Assembly: GCF_009870125.1 (NCBI RefSeq)
Contig: NC_046679.1
Coordinates: forward strand, 10,044,001-10,108,000
Reading direction: 5' to 3'
Length of the DNA stretch: 64,000 nucleotides
Source: Drosophila pseudoobscura
Taxonomy: Eukaryota; Arthropoda; Insecta; Diptera; Drosophilidae
The position numbers and the translations under genes were made by a program. The notes beneath the pieces are model-generated. The model saw nothing but the letters and a program-made list of their open reading frames with translations. It was not told the origin of the DNA and searched no databases. Below, piece after piece: positions 47,208 through 58,300 of the stretch. Position 1 is the first letter of the stretch. Each line of letters opens with the position of its first letter.

Positions 47208-49037
47208 TCAGATACGTTGGATTTGACAGGCTACGCTGTTGAACAAGCTGGCGGCCTTGCCCGTGGTCGTAGGGGCTGTGGGCGCAACCAAGAAGCGGGC
47301 AAAGGTGCCGCCCTTCTTGTCCGACAGCCGTCCGGGATTGATTACTAGGCAATCGCTAACCAGCCGGATGAAGTGCCTCTGGTCGCCGGGCAGCAGGAGG
47401 ACATTGGGCAGTTGCCGCAGCTGGGCGTACTTCAGTGCCAGCTGCGTATCGTAGGACATGTTCTCGTCCCCCGGCGGGTACATGGGATAGAAGGAGCCCT
47501 GATTGAACAGGTGGTTGATTGCCCGATGCATCCGCTCGCCGGCATTTGCCGCAAACTCGTGGCTGAGCAAATGGTCCACGACGTCGGTGGAGGTGACGCC
47601 CAGCGTGATCCCGTCCAGGTCCACCATCGAGGGGTCCGGCAGCAGGTGCAGATTAGGGTATGTCTTGCGTAGAGCAGGCGGCGGGGTGGGGTAGACCGTA
47701 TGAGACATGGCATCCTTCTGGCTGCTGATCATCAAGACTGTCGTGTGACCTCCAACCACGTCCATGATGCCCGAAATCATCTTCTCGAAGAACGAGTCGA
47801 AGGTCTCTGCCATTTCGGCGACGAGTTTGTGATCCGCGTCCACAAAGGGACCCACCAGAACTAGGACATCCGGTCTGTGGTCCTTCAGGTACTTGAGAAG
47901 ATCGTGCAGGGGATCGTAGAACAAGTCCGTACTGTGTGTATAGGGACCGGCGGCCACCACGAACTGCAGCTCTCTGTCCACCTTCAATGGCGAGGGCGGC
48001 GTCAGCTTCCGCTCGGTGTGGATCTCCTCCACCACGAAGGAGTTGCCTTTGGGTATGAATCCCTTCGCCAGCACCACCTGGCCCGGAAAGATGCTGGCCG
48101 ACTTGATACGCGTGAAGTTCAAATCCAGGAAGCTGCTTTCCTCTCCATCTGTCACGGCCAGGAAGGCCGAGTGGGCGTCCAGGGGGCCATCGTCCTCGGA
48201 ATGTATCATGCCAACGGCATAGAGCATGTGCAGCGCCTGCAGTGTCTGCCCGTCCTGTGGATACCAGCTGCACTCGGCCGCTCCCTCCACACCGAGCTTC
48301 TTCTTCACCAGCGCTCGCCCAGTTTCCTCCAGCCGGTCGTACAGATTATCACACTTATCGCTAAGCAGGTCGTTCATGTAACCCAGGTTACTGAGCGTCA
48401 GCGGAGCCTCCTGGTGCAGTAATCTCTGCGACACGGGCAGGGAATGCTCCAGCTTGGCTTGCCACGTGGTTCCGGCCAGCAGTTTGGGGTGTCCGAAGGT
48501 GTCCACAATGTCTCCTGGTCGTCCGGCCACTGTTGTCGTCGATGGTGTTCTCGTTCCTGCCGCTGGTGTACGTTTGGCCGACTGCGGTGTGTAGCTGGCG
48601 GGACTGAAGAGAACGCCGCCCTTGAGCGCAGAGGATCGTGACGGATCCTTCTTGGACTTAGGCGTGTGCATCATCGAAGAGTCTGTCAACGACTCGATAC
48701 CATAGTCGTACGTCATGGGATCATCCTCGATGACGCCATAAGTAGAGAGAGAGCTCGGGGCTACCACAGGAGCTGGGGAATACGTTTTCTGTGTGGATGT
48801 CTTGAAGCCCACCTTGTCCTTCTTCAGCTGGAGTACCTTGCGCTCGAACTCGCCCAGATTCTCGGGCGTTGGATCCTCCCCGTGCAGATGGGACAAGCTG
48901 AAGGCCATCCACTGCTCCACGAACTCAGTGGCATCCTCAATGCTGTACGTGATGGCCAGTTCCATGCACTTGTCCAGCACCGCTTCGCTGGGCTCCACGC
49001 CTATCTCGTCGAATTGCTGCTTTATTTCCGTGTCCAT
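47208..49037 (-). CDS. DNApol-alpha73: DNA polymerase alpha subunit B (73 kDa regulatory subunit)
   Basis: One uninterrupted minus-strand exon of 609 residues, close to the 598 of human POLA2. The N-terminal globular domain (about 1-75; IKQQFDEIGVEPSEAVLDKC) is followed by a Ser/Thr/Pro linker (SKKDPSRSSALKGG, PASYTPQSAKRTP) that is phosphorylated in other species. Then come the OB-fold (about 215-340) and the inactive calcineurin-like phosphoesterase domain (about 355-580) with VLVLVGPFVDADH, HTTVLMISSQKDA, NLHLLPDPSM and GVTSTDVVDHLLSHE. The subunit bridges the catalytic polymerase to primase and to replication-fork factors. The gene shares a 300-bp divergent promoter with the RUN/FYVE gene. 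The ATG chosen is the first of the frame. Confidence 0.95.
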   Translation of the reverse strand: MDTEIKQQFDEIGVEPSEAVLDKCMELAITYSIEDATEFVEQWMAFSLSHLHGEDPTPENLGEFERKVLQLKKDKVGFKTSTQKTYSPAPVVAPSSLSTYGVIEDDPMTYDYGIESLTDSSMMHTPKSKKDPSRSSALKGGVLFSPASYTPQSAKRTPAAGTRTPSTTTVAGRPGDIVDTFGHPKLLAGTTWQAKLEHSLPVSQRLLHQEAPLTLSNLGYMNDLLSDKCDNLYDRLEETGRALVKKKLGVEGAAECSWYPQDGQTLQALHMLYAVGMIHSEDDGPLDAHSAFLAVTDGEESSFLDLNFTRIKSASIFPGQVVLAKGFIPKGNSFVVEEIHTERKLTPPSPLKVDRELQFVVAAGPYTHSTDLFYDPLHDLLKYLKDHRPDVLVLVGPFVDADHKLVAEMAETFDSFFEKMISGIMDVVGGHTTVLMISSQKDAMSHTVYPTPPPALRKTYPNLHLLPDPSMVDLDGITLGVTSTDVVDHLLSHEFAANAGERMHRAINHLFNQGSFYPMYPPGDENMSYDTQLALKYAQLRQLPNVLLLPGDQRHFIRLVSDCLVINPGRLSDKKGGTFARFLVAPTAPTTTGKAASLFNSVACQIQRI

Positions 49038-49338
49038 TTTTATTTTGTTTCGCGTGTTGTTTTTTTGTAGAAATATACTTTTGGCGGCAAAAAAACCGAT
49101 AGATTGCTATTGCCGCTTCATTCGATAGCTTTACATGGTTTTGTATGCATCCATGGTTAGTTTGATATTTCTATCGAAAAACTACCATCACCACGCGAAC
49201 AGCTGTTTACATTTTTTAATTGTTTTGTTGTTTATCCCGACTAAGTGCATTTAAAAAAAGTATAGCTGATCCTTCGGTTAGTTAATGTAAAAAAGTGCGT
49301 TTCAAATTGGTGCAGTGCAGTGTATGTAAGAGGGTGAA
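49038..49338. promoter_or_regulatory. Divergent promoter of DNA polymerase alpha 73K and the RUN/FYVE gene
   Basis: Only 301 bp lie between the two start codons. Close to the polymerase start is TTTTGGCGGCAAA (49079-49091), which resembles an E2F site, and there are TCGATAG (49122-49128) and TCTATCGA (49171-49178) half-DRE motifs. E2F plus DREF control is well known for fly replication genes. Function here is inferred. Confidence 0.5.
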
Positions 49339-52300
49339 ATGAGCACGGACGATTTGCTGGTTGTTCGCCATGATAGAAGCTACGACTCCTCGCCAACTGC
49401 GTCGCCAACAACGCCTCCGCCTCCAACGGGAGCCGAACCAGCGCCTGCGCCCAGCTCTTCATTTGATCGCCTGCGCAACACCTTTCGACGAACGGAGAGT
49501 ATTTCCTCGCAGATCTTCAGCCACATCTCGACTCAGTTTACGAACGCTGCGGCAGCGGCGGCTGCCTCTGAAGTGATTGATGGCACGACTCCCTATTCTG
49601 GGGAGACTACAGCACCAACTACTCCACCAGCCACTGCTCCTGCGGCCAATACTACTGAAGCGGTAGCCTCTCCATCACCATCCAAAATAATCTCGAAAAG
49701 AGCAAAGCGTGGTAAGTTTTAGTTTTAGATTCTAAAGTTAGTTCGTACTTGTATACGATTTAAAAAGGCCAGTAAATTTCGGAAGCAAGTGAACATATAA
49801 CACTAAAAGAGTGTGAACTGCACACAACAGCTGCTGCAGATACATAGCCTGCACGAAAAAGCTCGCTATTTTTAACAGAGCACAAAAGCTTATTAACAGA
49901 GTGTTAACAGTCTCCCGGTTCTAGCCGGTTGACAACAATGGTCTCACTGCGGGAACATTAACTTTTAAACAGTGTTTTAGTGAAAATACAATACATAAAA
50001 GTAATTAAAAGTAGTTAATATTGTAGAAAATGTATTCGTCAATGGAATAAAATTAAGTGGGCAGGACTGAAAGATCTATATAGCTTTTAATATTATACAC
50101 AAATGTTGCTAATACCCTGGGAAATGGATATTATAGAATTGAGGAAATGCTATCCCAGGCTCCAAGGCAAAAGCAATTTAGTCCCAACTTCCACACTGCG
50201 CGGTCGCTGCGCGTTACTGAACGGAAAAATAAGTGTTTAACTGGGCAAAGCTGAGAGATCTACATATATACATAGCTAGTAATATTTGACGGAAGATCAA
50301 AAACTAGTATTTATTGGTAATAACCGTTTGACGACAGAAAAATTTTTCTGTGCATACCCTGGGGGAAATGGATGTTATAGAATTGAGAAAAGCTTTTTCA
50401 TCCCAGGCTCCAAACAAGACTTTTTCTTGTTATTCTGGATTTTTATTAAATAATTGTTATTATAATTGTTATTCTTGATTTTTATAGAATAACTGTTATT
50501 ATAATTGATATTCTTGATTTTTATTGAATAACTATTATTATAATTGTTATTCTTGATTTTTATAGAATAAATATTATTATAATTGTTATTCTTGATTTTT
50601 ATAGAATAACTGTTATTATAATTGTTATTCTTGATTTTTATAGAATAAATATTATTATAATTGTTATTCTTGATTTTTATAGAATAACTGTTATTATAAT
50701 TGTTATTCTTGATTTTTATAGAATAACTATTATTATAATTGTTATTCTTGATTTTTATAGAATAACTGTTATTATAATTGTTATTCTTGATTTTTATAGA
50801 ATAACTGTTATTATAATTGTTATTCTTGATTTTTATTGAATAACTATTATTATAATTGTTATTCTTGATTTTTATAGAATAACTGTTATTATAATTGTTA
50901 TTCTTGATTTTTATTGAATAACTATTATTATAATTGTTATTCTTGATTTTTATCGAATAACTATTATTATAATTGTTATTCTTGATTTTTATAGAATAAC
51001 TGTTATTATAATTGTTATTCTTGATTTTTATTGAATAACTATTATTATAATTGTTATTCTTGATTTTTATAGAATAACTGTTATTATAATTGTTATTCTT
51101 GATTTTTATTGAATAACTATTATTATAATTGTTATTCTTGATTTTTATAGAATAATTGTTATTATAATTGTTATTCTTGATTTTTATAGAATAACTATTA
51201 TTATAATTGTTATTCTTGATTTTTATAGAATAACTGTTATTATAATTGTTATTCTTGATTTTTATAGAATAACTGTTATTATAATTGTTATTCTTGATTT
51301 TTATTGAATAACTATTATTATAATTGTTATTCTTGATTTTTATTGAATAACTGTTATTATAATTGTTATTCTTGATTTTTATTGAATAACTATTATTATA
51401 ATTGTTATTCTTGATTTTTATAGAATAACTGTTATTATAATTGTTATTCTTGATTTTTATTGAATAACTATTATTATAATTGTTATTCTTGATTTTTATT
51501 GTATAATTCTTATTTTTTTATTTTTATTGAATAATGATTTTTTTTTTTTGTAATTTTTTTTGTATTTTTGTTTATGTTTGTCATCCCAGGCTCCAAATGA
51601 GGCAAAATAGTCCCTATTTTAAACCTATTTCAACGATATTTCTTGATATTTCTTCTTCAGCGTCTTTTTATGAAGTCCAAGAATATGTACATATAAGGAT
51701 ATATATAAATACAAGATAATAATCATATGATTGCACATGTCTAAAAAGTTTTTAGTAAAAACAGTTTGAAAAACAGGATTTTCATATTCAATTAACGAAA
51801 TAGGGTATACAAAGGCCTATACTACGGCTTACACGCCACATTGGGAATGTTTTTCGTTGAACTATTTTGTTTAAACCTTGTCTTAGTCAAAATACAAAGC
51901 AAGGACTAAAAACTAGCCAATCTTGAAGAAAATGTATTCATCAATGGCATAAAATTATGTGTGCGGAACTAAGGGTTTTAGTTAGTCAGCATTATGCGAC
52001 GGAATATCAAAATCGAGCAATTGGAACGATACTCGTTCGTTTTATTACGTTTTACTCGTTCGTCCTTTTTCGTCCGTTTCGTCCTTTTTTGTTTGACCTA
52101 TTTCGCTAAAACCTTTCTTTACGCAAAACGCAATAAAAGCAAGTATTTAAAATAAACCAGTAAAGTAGAAAATATAATCATTAATTGGATTAAATTATGT
52201 GGATAAAATTAGCTTATATTCGACAGAATATTATGTATAATAGAACTTGAACTCGTCAGTATATTAACAGTATATTTTTAAAATGAGACGGTATGTTTCG

Positions 52301-55300
52301 GTATATCTCTGAGGGTAGGACGGTATATTTTATCGTCACTTTTGTCATAACGGTATATCTAAAGTGACGGCGTAAAATTGCAATTGTTCAGAGTTTAATT
52401 TGATAAAAAAAGCCATTTGATCAGTGGTTTCCACCGCAAAGACACATCACACAAAAGGTAACAACAATTGCAAGCGTTTCCTCCCGAAAGCAGTAGCAGC
52501 AGGAAGAAAAGAGTGCTGCCTGGCTGTGCTGTGCGGGGGGGAAATGTGTTTGGCAGCTTTGAGATGTTGCAACTTCCTAATGTCGATATGTATATGTATT
52601 TTTATGGCTACACACTCACACCCACGCGAACGAATCCATGCAGCAGGCCCTAAATCGAAGCCTGAATAAAAAAAAAAAATGCGCGGACTCGTCGAGGATA
52701 CTAAAAGGACAAAATTGTCCCAGAACAACAATAATAATGTGGCCACCAGTGCGACCAGTGGAAGTCGTCTCAAGGCATCCTCGACGGCAGCCATGTCGAG
52801 TGCCAGCAGCACATCCGCCAAGCCCTTGAGGAGTGTCGTTAAAACGCCAACGACAACGACGTCATCGGTGGGACTGGGCCTGGGCGGAGGAGCCAAGAAG
52901 ACGTCACAGAGTATGCAGCAACAGCAACAAAAACAACACGAAGTTGGCAAGTCCGCCAAGTCGTCATCAGGGGCAGCAAGTGCCACAGCAAGGGCGGCAA
53001 CAACCGCACAGCCAATTGCAAAAACACAAAAGGGTCAGAATCCACCCCCACAAATGCAGCCCCAGTCGTCGTCGTCGAAGGCGCCACAAAAAGAGGCACA
53101 ACCACAGCAGCAACAGCCGCAGCCGCAACCGCCGGCACAGGCTGTACCCCTTCAGCCGAGCAACAACAGCAGCAGCAGCAGCACGACAATCGCCCTGCCC
53201 AAGGCCTCGCATGCCAACCACACTAACGAGGAGCTGGCCAACGGCGTGCAGGACACCATTTACCTGTGCAACTTTCGTGTTTCCGTGGACGGCGAGTGGC
53301 TGTGCCTGAAGGAGCTGCAGGATATCGATGTGGCCGGCGGTCAGCAGGCAGGTGGAGGCGTCGGCGTCAACCAGCCACACACTGGAAACTCCAGTTCCGG
53401 CCACGGTACTGCTGGGACACATGCCAGTGGCAGTGGCTCCCAGTTTGGGAAGCGGAACAGCAAACGCTTCTCCGGATTGTCAGCGGCCGGAAGTGCTGCC
53501 GCGGCTCTCGAGGATAATGGTATTATGGCACTTGAAAATCTAATCGGTCGTCGTCTGTGCGACATGGTCGGCTCCAATGCACTCAATGCCTCCCAGTCGC
53601 ACTCCCAGACGCAGTCGCAGCACAAGAATGTGGGCCTCTTCGCAGAGTGGTCGCATCTCTGTAGGTTGCTTCTTTCTGTTGCTTCTTCTGTTGCATCTTC
53701 TGTTTGCCAGTTTATACCTTACCTTAAACCTTATTCTTTGTAGCTTGTTGCTTTCTCTTCTCATTTTTTTGTTGTCTCAGATATCAGCCATCTATCTGGT
53801 TTTGGTTCTGATTCTGGCTCTCGATTGATATATTCATTTTGGCATGTTACTCTGCACTTACGAGTATGTTGCACCTTCTTTCCTTTGCTTGCACTCAACA
53901 TAGTTTAATGGGGAATTATATTGCAGGAGACTCTGATTATTTCGATGATTTAAAGTTAAAAGAGTTGCAAAGCGTCCCACCCTGATATCCCACGTCCAAG
54001 CATCACTACCGTTCCGTTTCACTGTCATTCGAAACGAATGTATCCGTTCGCTTATGGGAAACTTCTACGCTTTGCGCCGAATGGTGGCCCACACAACGGG
54101 AATAGTTAACTCAACTCAATTTAATTCGTAAAACAGAAACGAAAATATAAAAAAAATCGAAATTTGAAAATCAGATGGAACCTCCTTCTACGATGCTTGA
54201 ATCCTCAAAAACCGTCTCCCATCCTGGCGAGTCCTTCGGTGGCTGTGGGGTTTTTCAATTAATTTGATGTATCCTCACACGATCTCAGTCTGACCATTCG
54301 CTTACACCCCTCACATCACAGCCTCCTCCTGATAGCCGCTTCTCCGTGGGCTCTGCTTTTGGATCGGACTTCTTGCTGGGCTTTCGTCGCTCATCCTGGC
54401 CCGTGTCGGTCTCTGTGGGGGATAACAAGGGGGTAATTCGGTGGGAATTGGTATTCCGTAAATAGGGAAAATCTCACCCAACTTTTTTTCTTTTCTTTTG
54501 CTCTTCTCCGGAGGTTTCTCCTTTCGTTTGGTCTCCGTTGGTTCCTTCTCACACCGGTCCTCCCTACACCGCTTGGACGGCTTCTGCTTCTCGGGTTCCT
54601 TCTCATGTTTTTCGGTCAGCTTGAAGCCCTCACATCGCTCCTTGTCACACCGCCTGGCCACCTTCTGCTTCTCCGGGGCCCTGTCCGTGCGCTCAGTTTC
54701 TGTGGTATTGGTTCGATACGACTCCAGTGTGGGCATTGTGTATCTTCCCTGATCCAGTGCCTCCTCCTTGCCGGCAGGAGAAGGAGGTTTTCTTCTGGGC
54801 GAGGGACCTGGGGTAGTTGTATCCGATTGCAGCTCGGAGTCGTCAGTGTCTAGGGGACGGAAAGCTTGAACGACCTTTTCCTTGACCAACTTGGTGGTGG
54901 GCTGGCGCTTCTTCTTGGGGTAGTACTGGTCCGGGGAGCTGCGGGAGAACTTCACGGGCAGGCACTTTCTGTTGAACTGGCAGGCCAGCGAGGAGGTGGA
55001 GGTGTGCGACTCATCGAGGAACCTTCGGAAGTCTGCCAAAAGAAGAGAAAACAAATTAAGCGAATAGATAGGGCTGGCATCTATGGATCTTACCATTGTT
55101 ATTGCCTTGGGGGGACTTTTCCGATTGACTGATCTCAATGGGCGACGAGTAGTAGGATCCGTGGATGGCCATTCTCCGGGGCATCGAGGGGTTTGAGTCG
55201 ACGGCTATTTTTGTACTTTTCGGCTCTTGCACTGCCGGCACTCTCTTGCGGTTGGGCCTCGGGGTGATCTGCGGCTTGCGACCCTTCTTCATGCAGCAGT

Positions 55301-58300
55301 AGATGAGCAGCAAAAGGAATAGCAAGAGCACGACCAGAAACAGAGCCAACCATGCCACGAATGCGGCTGAGGGATCATCATCGCACTCCCGGCACTCCTC
55401 TCCATTCTTGTTGTAGTGTTTCTCCGATTTATCTTCCTCCTGCTTTTTGGTGTTCGGGGATCGACTCTGCTTGCGGCAGTTGTCTCCTGTCCCGGCCCCA
55501 GCTCCTGCGACTGCCACTCTTCCGGTGTCCGTGACATCATCCGTTGTTTGCTGATAGCCTCTGAAACACTGCTCCTCCTCGCCCTCGCCCTCGCCTACAG
55601 GCTGTTTCGCTTTGCCCTGGTCTTCGATCTTGAGCATCTCGTAGACCTGCAGGACGCCGCCCAGTCCGGGATAGAAGACCTCGTCTCTGTAGTGCAGCTG
55701 CAGGCTCTCGCGGATCCAGTTGCGCAGCTTCCTGTTGTACGTCCTCTGGCACATGCCCTGGAAGCGGTAGCACTGGGTCACCGTCTGGAAGAACTTCACC
55801 AGCACGAAGGCCGACTGGGGGGAGCGCAGGTTGTAGATGCGTCGCTGCTTCAGCGGCAGGTAGATGAGGGTGAGGTGCCCGTGCCCATCGACGGCCTCTA
55901 GGCGGGGCAGCGGGACGATCATCTGGTCGTTCTGCGCCTCCTTGCCGCCGGAGCTCTGCTCGAGCAGCGCACAGCTGAGCGCGTCATCGTCCCCCTCCTT
56001 CGGGGCAGCGGGCAGCTTCACGGGTCTGATTCGAACGCTCTTCAGCTGGCTGAGAACGTCCACCATGGGCGTCCGCCAGCCATTGCCGTTGGTGTTCAGC
56101 ACGATCCGGCACTGCTGGTAGAGGCTCACCAGCCGCTCCGTCGTGTTCAGCTTGAGGCGGCCGGCGTAGAAGGAGATCTGGGCCACCGGCACCAGGTAGT
56201 ATCGCAGGTATCCCCCCAGCGCATCGTAGTAAGCCCGCTGCAGCACCATCCTCGCCTCGTCCTTGGCCTTGCTCTTGACGATCCGGTTGACCGTGTGGAA
56301 GTACTTCATCAGCATCTGGACGACGCTGTCGCAGAGCAGGCTGTTGGGGAAGGACTTGGGCAGCAGCGTCTCAAAGTCCCTGCGGGCGGCTATCAGCGCG
56401 ATCTCCTCCGCGGAGAAGCACTTCCTCGTGCTGCTGCCGAACAGATTGGTGCCGAGGAAGAACTCTTTCGCATTGTTGTTGGCGGCCCTGTGGGATACCT
56501 CTGGCAGGAGTTCCTCCCTGGGTGCTACTCGGGGTCTTTTGCCCCTGTGCCTGCCGGGAGGGTCATCCGGGACGGATCTCTGGTTGCCGTTCAGGTCGTT
56601 CCGCGACTGCTCCAGCTCCGAATTGAGCATGGACTGGAGCGTGAGCTCGTCCTGGAAGTCATTTGGCACCTCCAGCGTGGAGAGGTCGATGCTGTACATG
56701 GGACAACCTCCCGGCGTCAGGAAAAACACCAACGCGAGCAGCACATGAATGTTCATTACTAGTTGTCATTCCAGTTGTCAAAGTTTGACGCAAATCCCTT
56801 TCGAAACGCCTACTAGCTGGCTGTAGCTTTAGTCCTAGTCCTTAATCCTTAATCCGTAGTCTCGTTGCTTCGCTGCACCTCAGAATCCATGACTCAGAAT
56901 CCACTTTGCCTTGTGGCCTTTGCCTGTTCTTGCAGCGCGCGACACCGCGGAGATCGAGCGGAGTAACTTGGTGAACATCTGCAAGCTGGTCGTCAAGGAG
57001 CTGCTGGAGCAGTCGCTGCGCTATGGTCGGATGCTGGACTCGGACCATCTGCCGCTGCAGCACTTCTTCATCGTGATCGAGCACGTGCTGGGCCATGGGC
57101 TGCGGCCCAAGAAAGGCCTGCTCGGACCCAGGAAGGAGCTGTGGGACCTGCTGCAGAGCGTCGAGCACTACTGCCCCGAGGCGCAGGACATTACGGCCAG
57201 TGTGCGGGACCTGCCCACCGTTCGCACGCACATCGGACGGGCACGGGCCTGGCTGCGGATCGCCCTCATGCAGAAGAAACTGTCGGACTACCTCCAGGCG
57301 CTGATCGAGCACCGCGAGGACTCGCTCTACGACTACTACGAGCCGCATGCCCTGATGATGAGCGACGAGGTGAAATCCACACTCTAGATCCGTAATCCTG
57401 TCCAGGATAATCTTATCCTCTCCTCTGTCAGATCGTTGTGATAATGGGCATTCTGGTGGGACTGAATGTGATCGACTGCAATCTGTGCGTGAAGGAGGAG
57501 GACCTGGACTCGCAGCAGGGCGTCATCGACTTCTCCCTGTACCTGCGCTCCAGTTCGCGCAGTCCCGATGTCCCCGACGAGAGTGCTCCGCCTGCGCTGC
57601 TGGATGCCACCGGGCAGGGCAACATGATAGCCGTGCTCGACCAGAAGAACTACATCGAGGAGCTGAATCGTCATCTAAAGTGGGTTCCCAGCAGTCGCAA
57701 ACCTTGGCCCTACCCCCTCTCAACTTCCCCCTCTTTCAGTGCCACCGTTGGCAATCTGCAGGCCAAGGTCGAGTCGCTGACCACCACCAATGCTTTGATG
57801 AAGGAGGATCTGGCCATTGCACGCAACAGTCTGCTGGCTCTGCAGGCCGAGAACCAGGCCATGCGCCAGTCCAGCCAAACGCAGCAGCAGCAGAAGGACT
57901 CGGACAACAGCTCTGGCAGTGGCTCCGAAAAGGAAAAGACCGAAGGGGTAAGCACGGATCTTTCTGAGGAGCGGCGCAAGAACGGCGAACTGGAGAAGGA
58001 GCTGAAGCTGCAGGTATCTCTGAAGGCAGAGTCGGACATGGCAATGAAGCTGCTGGAGAAGGACATACACGAGAAGCAGGACACGATAGTCTCGCTGCGC
58101 CGCCAGCTGGACGACATCAAGCAGATCAACCTGGAGATGTATCGCAAACTACAGGTGAGTATTTACACGAGACAGAACCGAGACACAACACACCACACCA
58201 CACAACACTCATCTTTCCACATTCATCCTCCCATCATCTGGTCGCTAGAGTTTTGGTTTTTCTCTGTTTGGTTCTCTTTGGTTTCAGTTGATTTATGATT

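Larger units (their letters stand above)
49712..52678 (+). other. Intron after the first RUFY exon
   Basis: Apart from the repeat elements and minisatellite listed separately, no coding exon was found. The last few hundred bases (52400-52678) are presumably leader of the second promoter's transcript. Confidence 0.6.
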
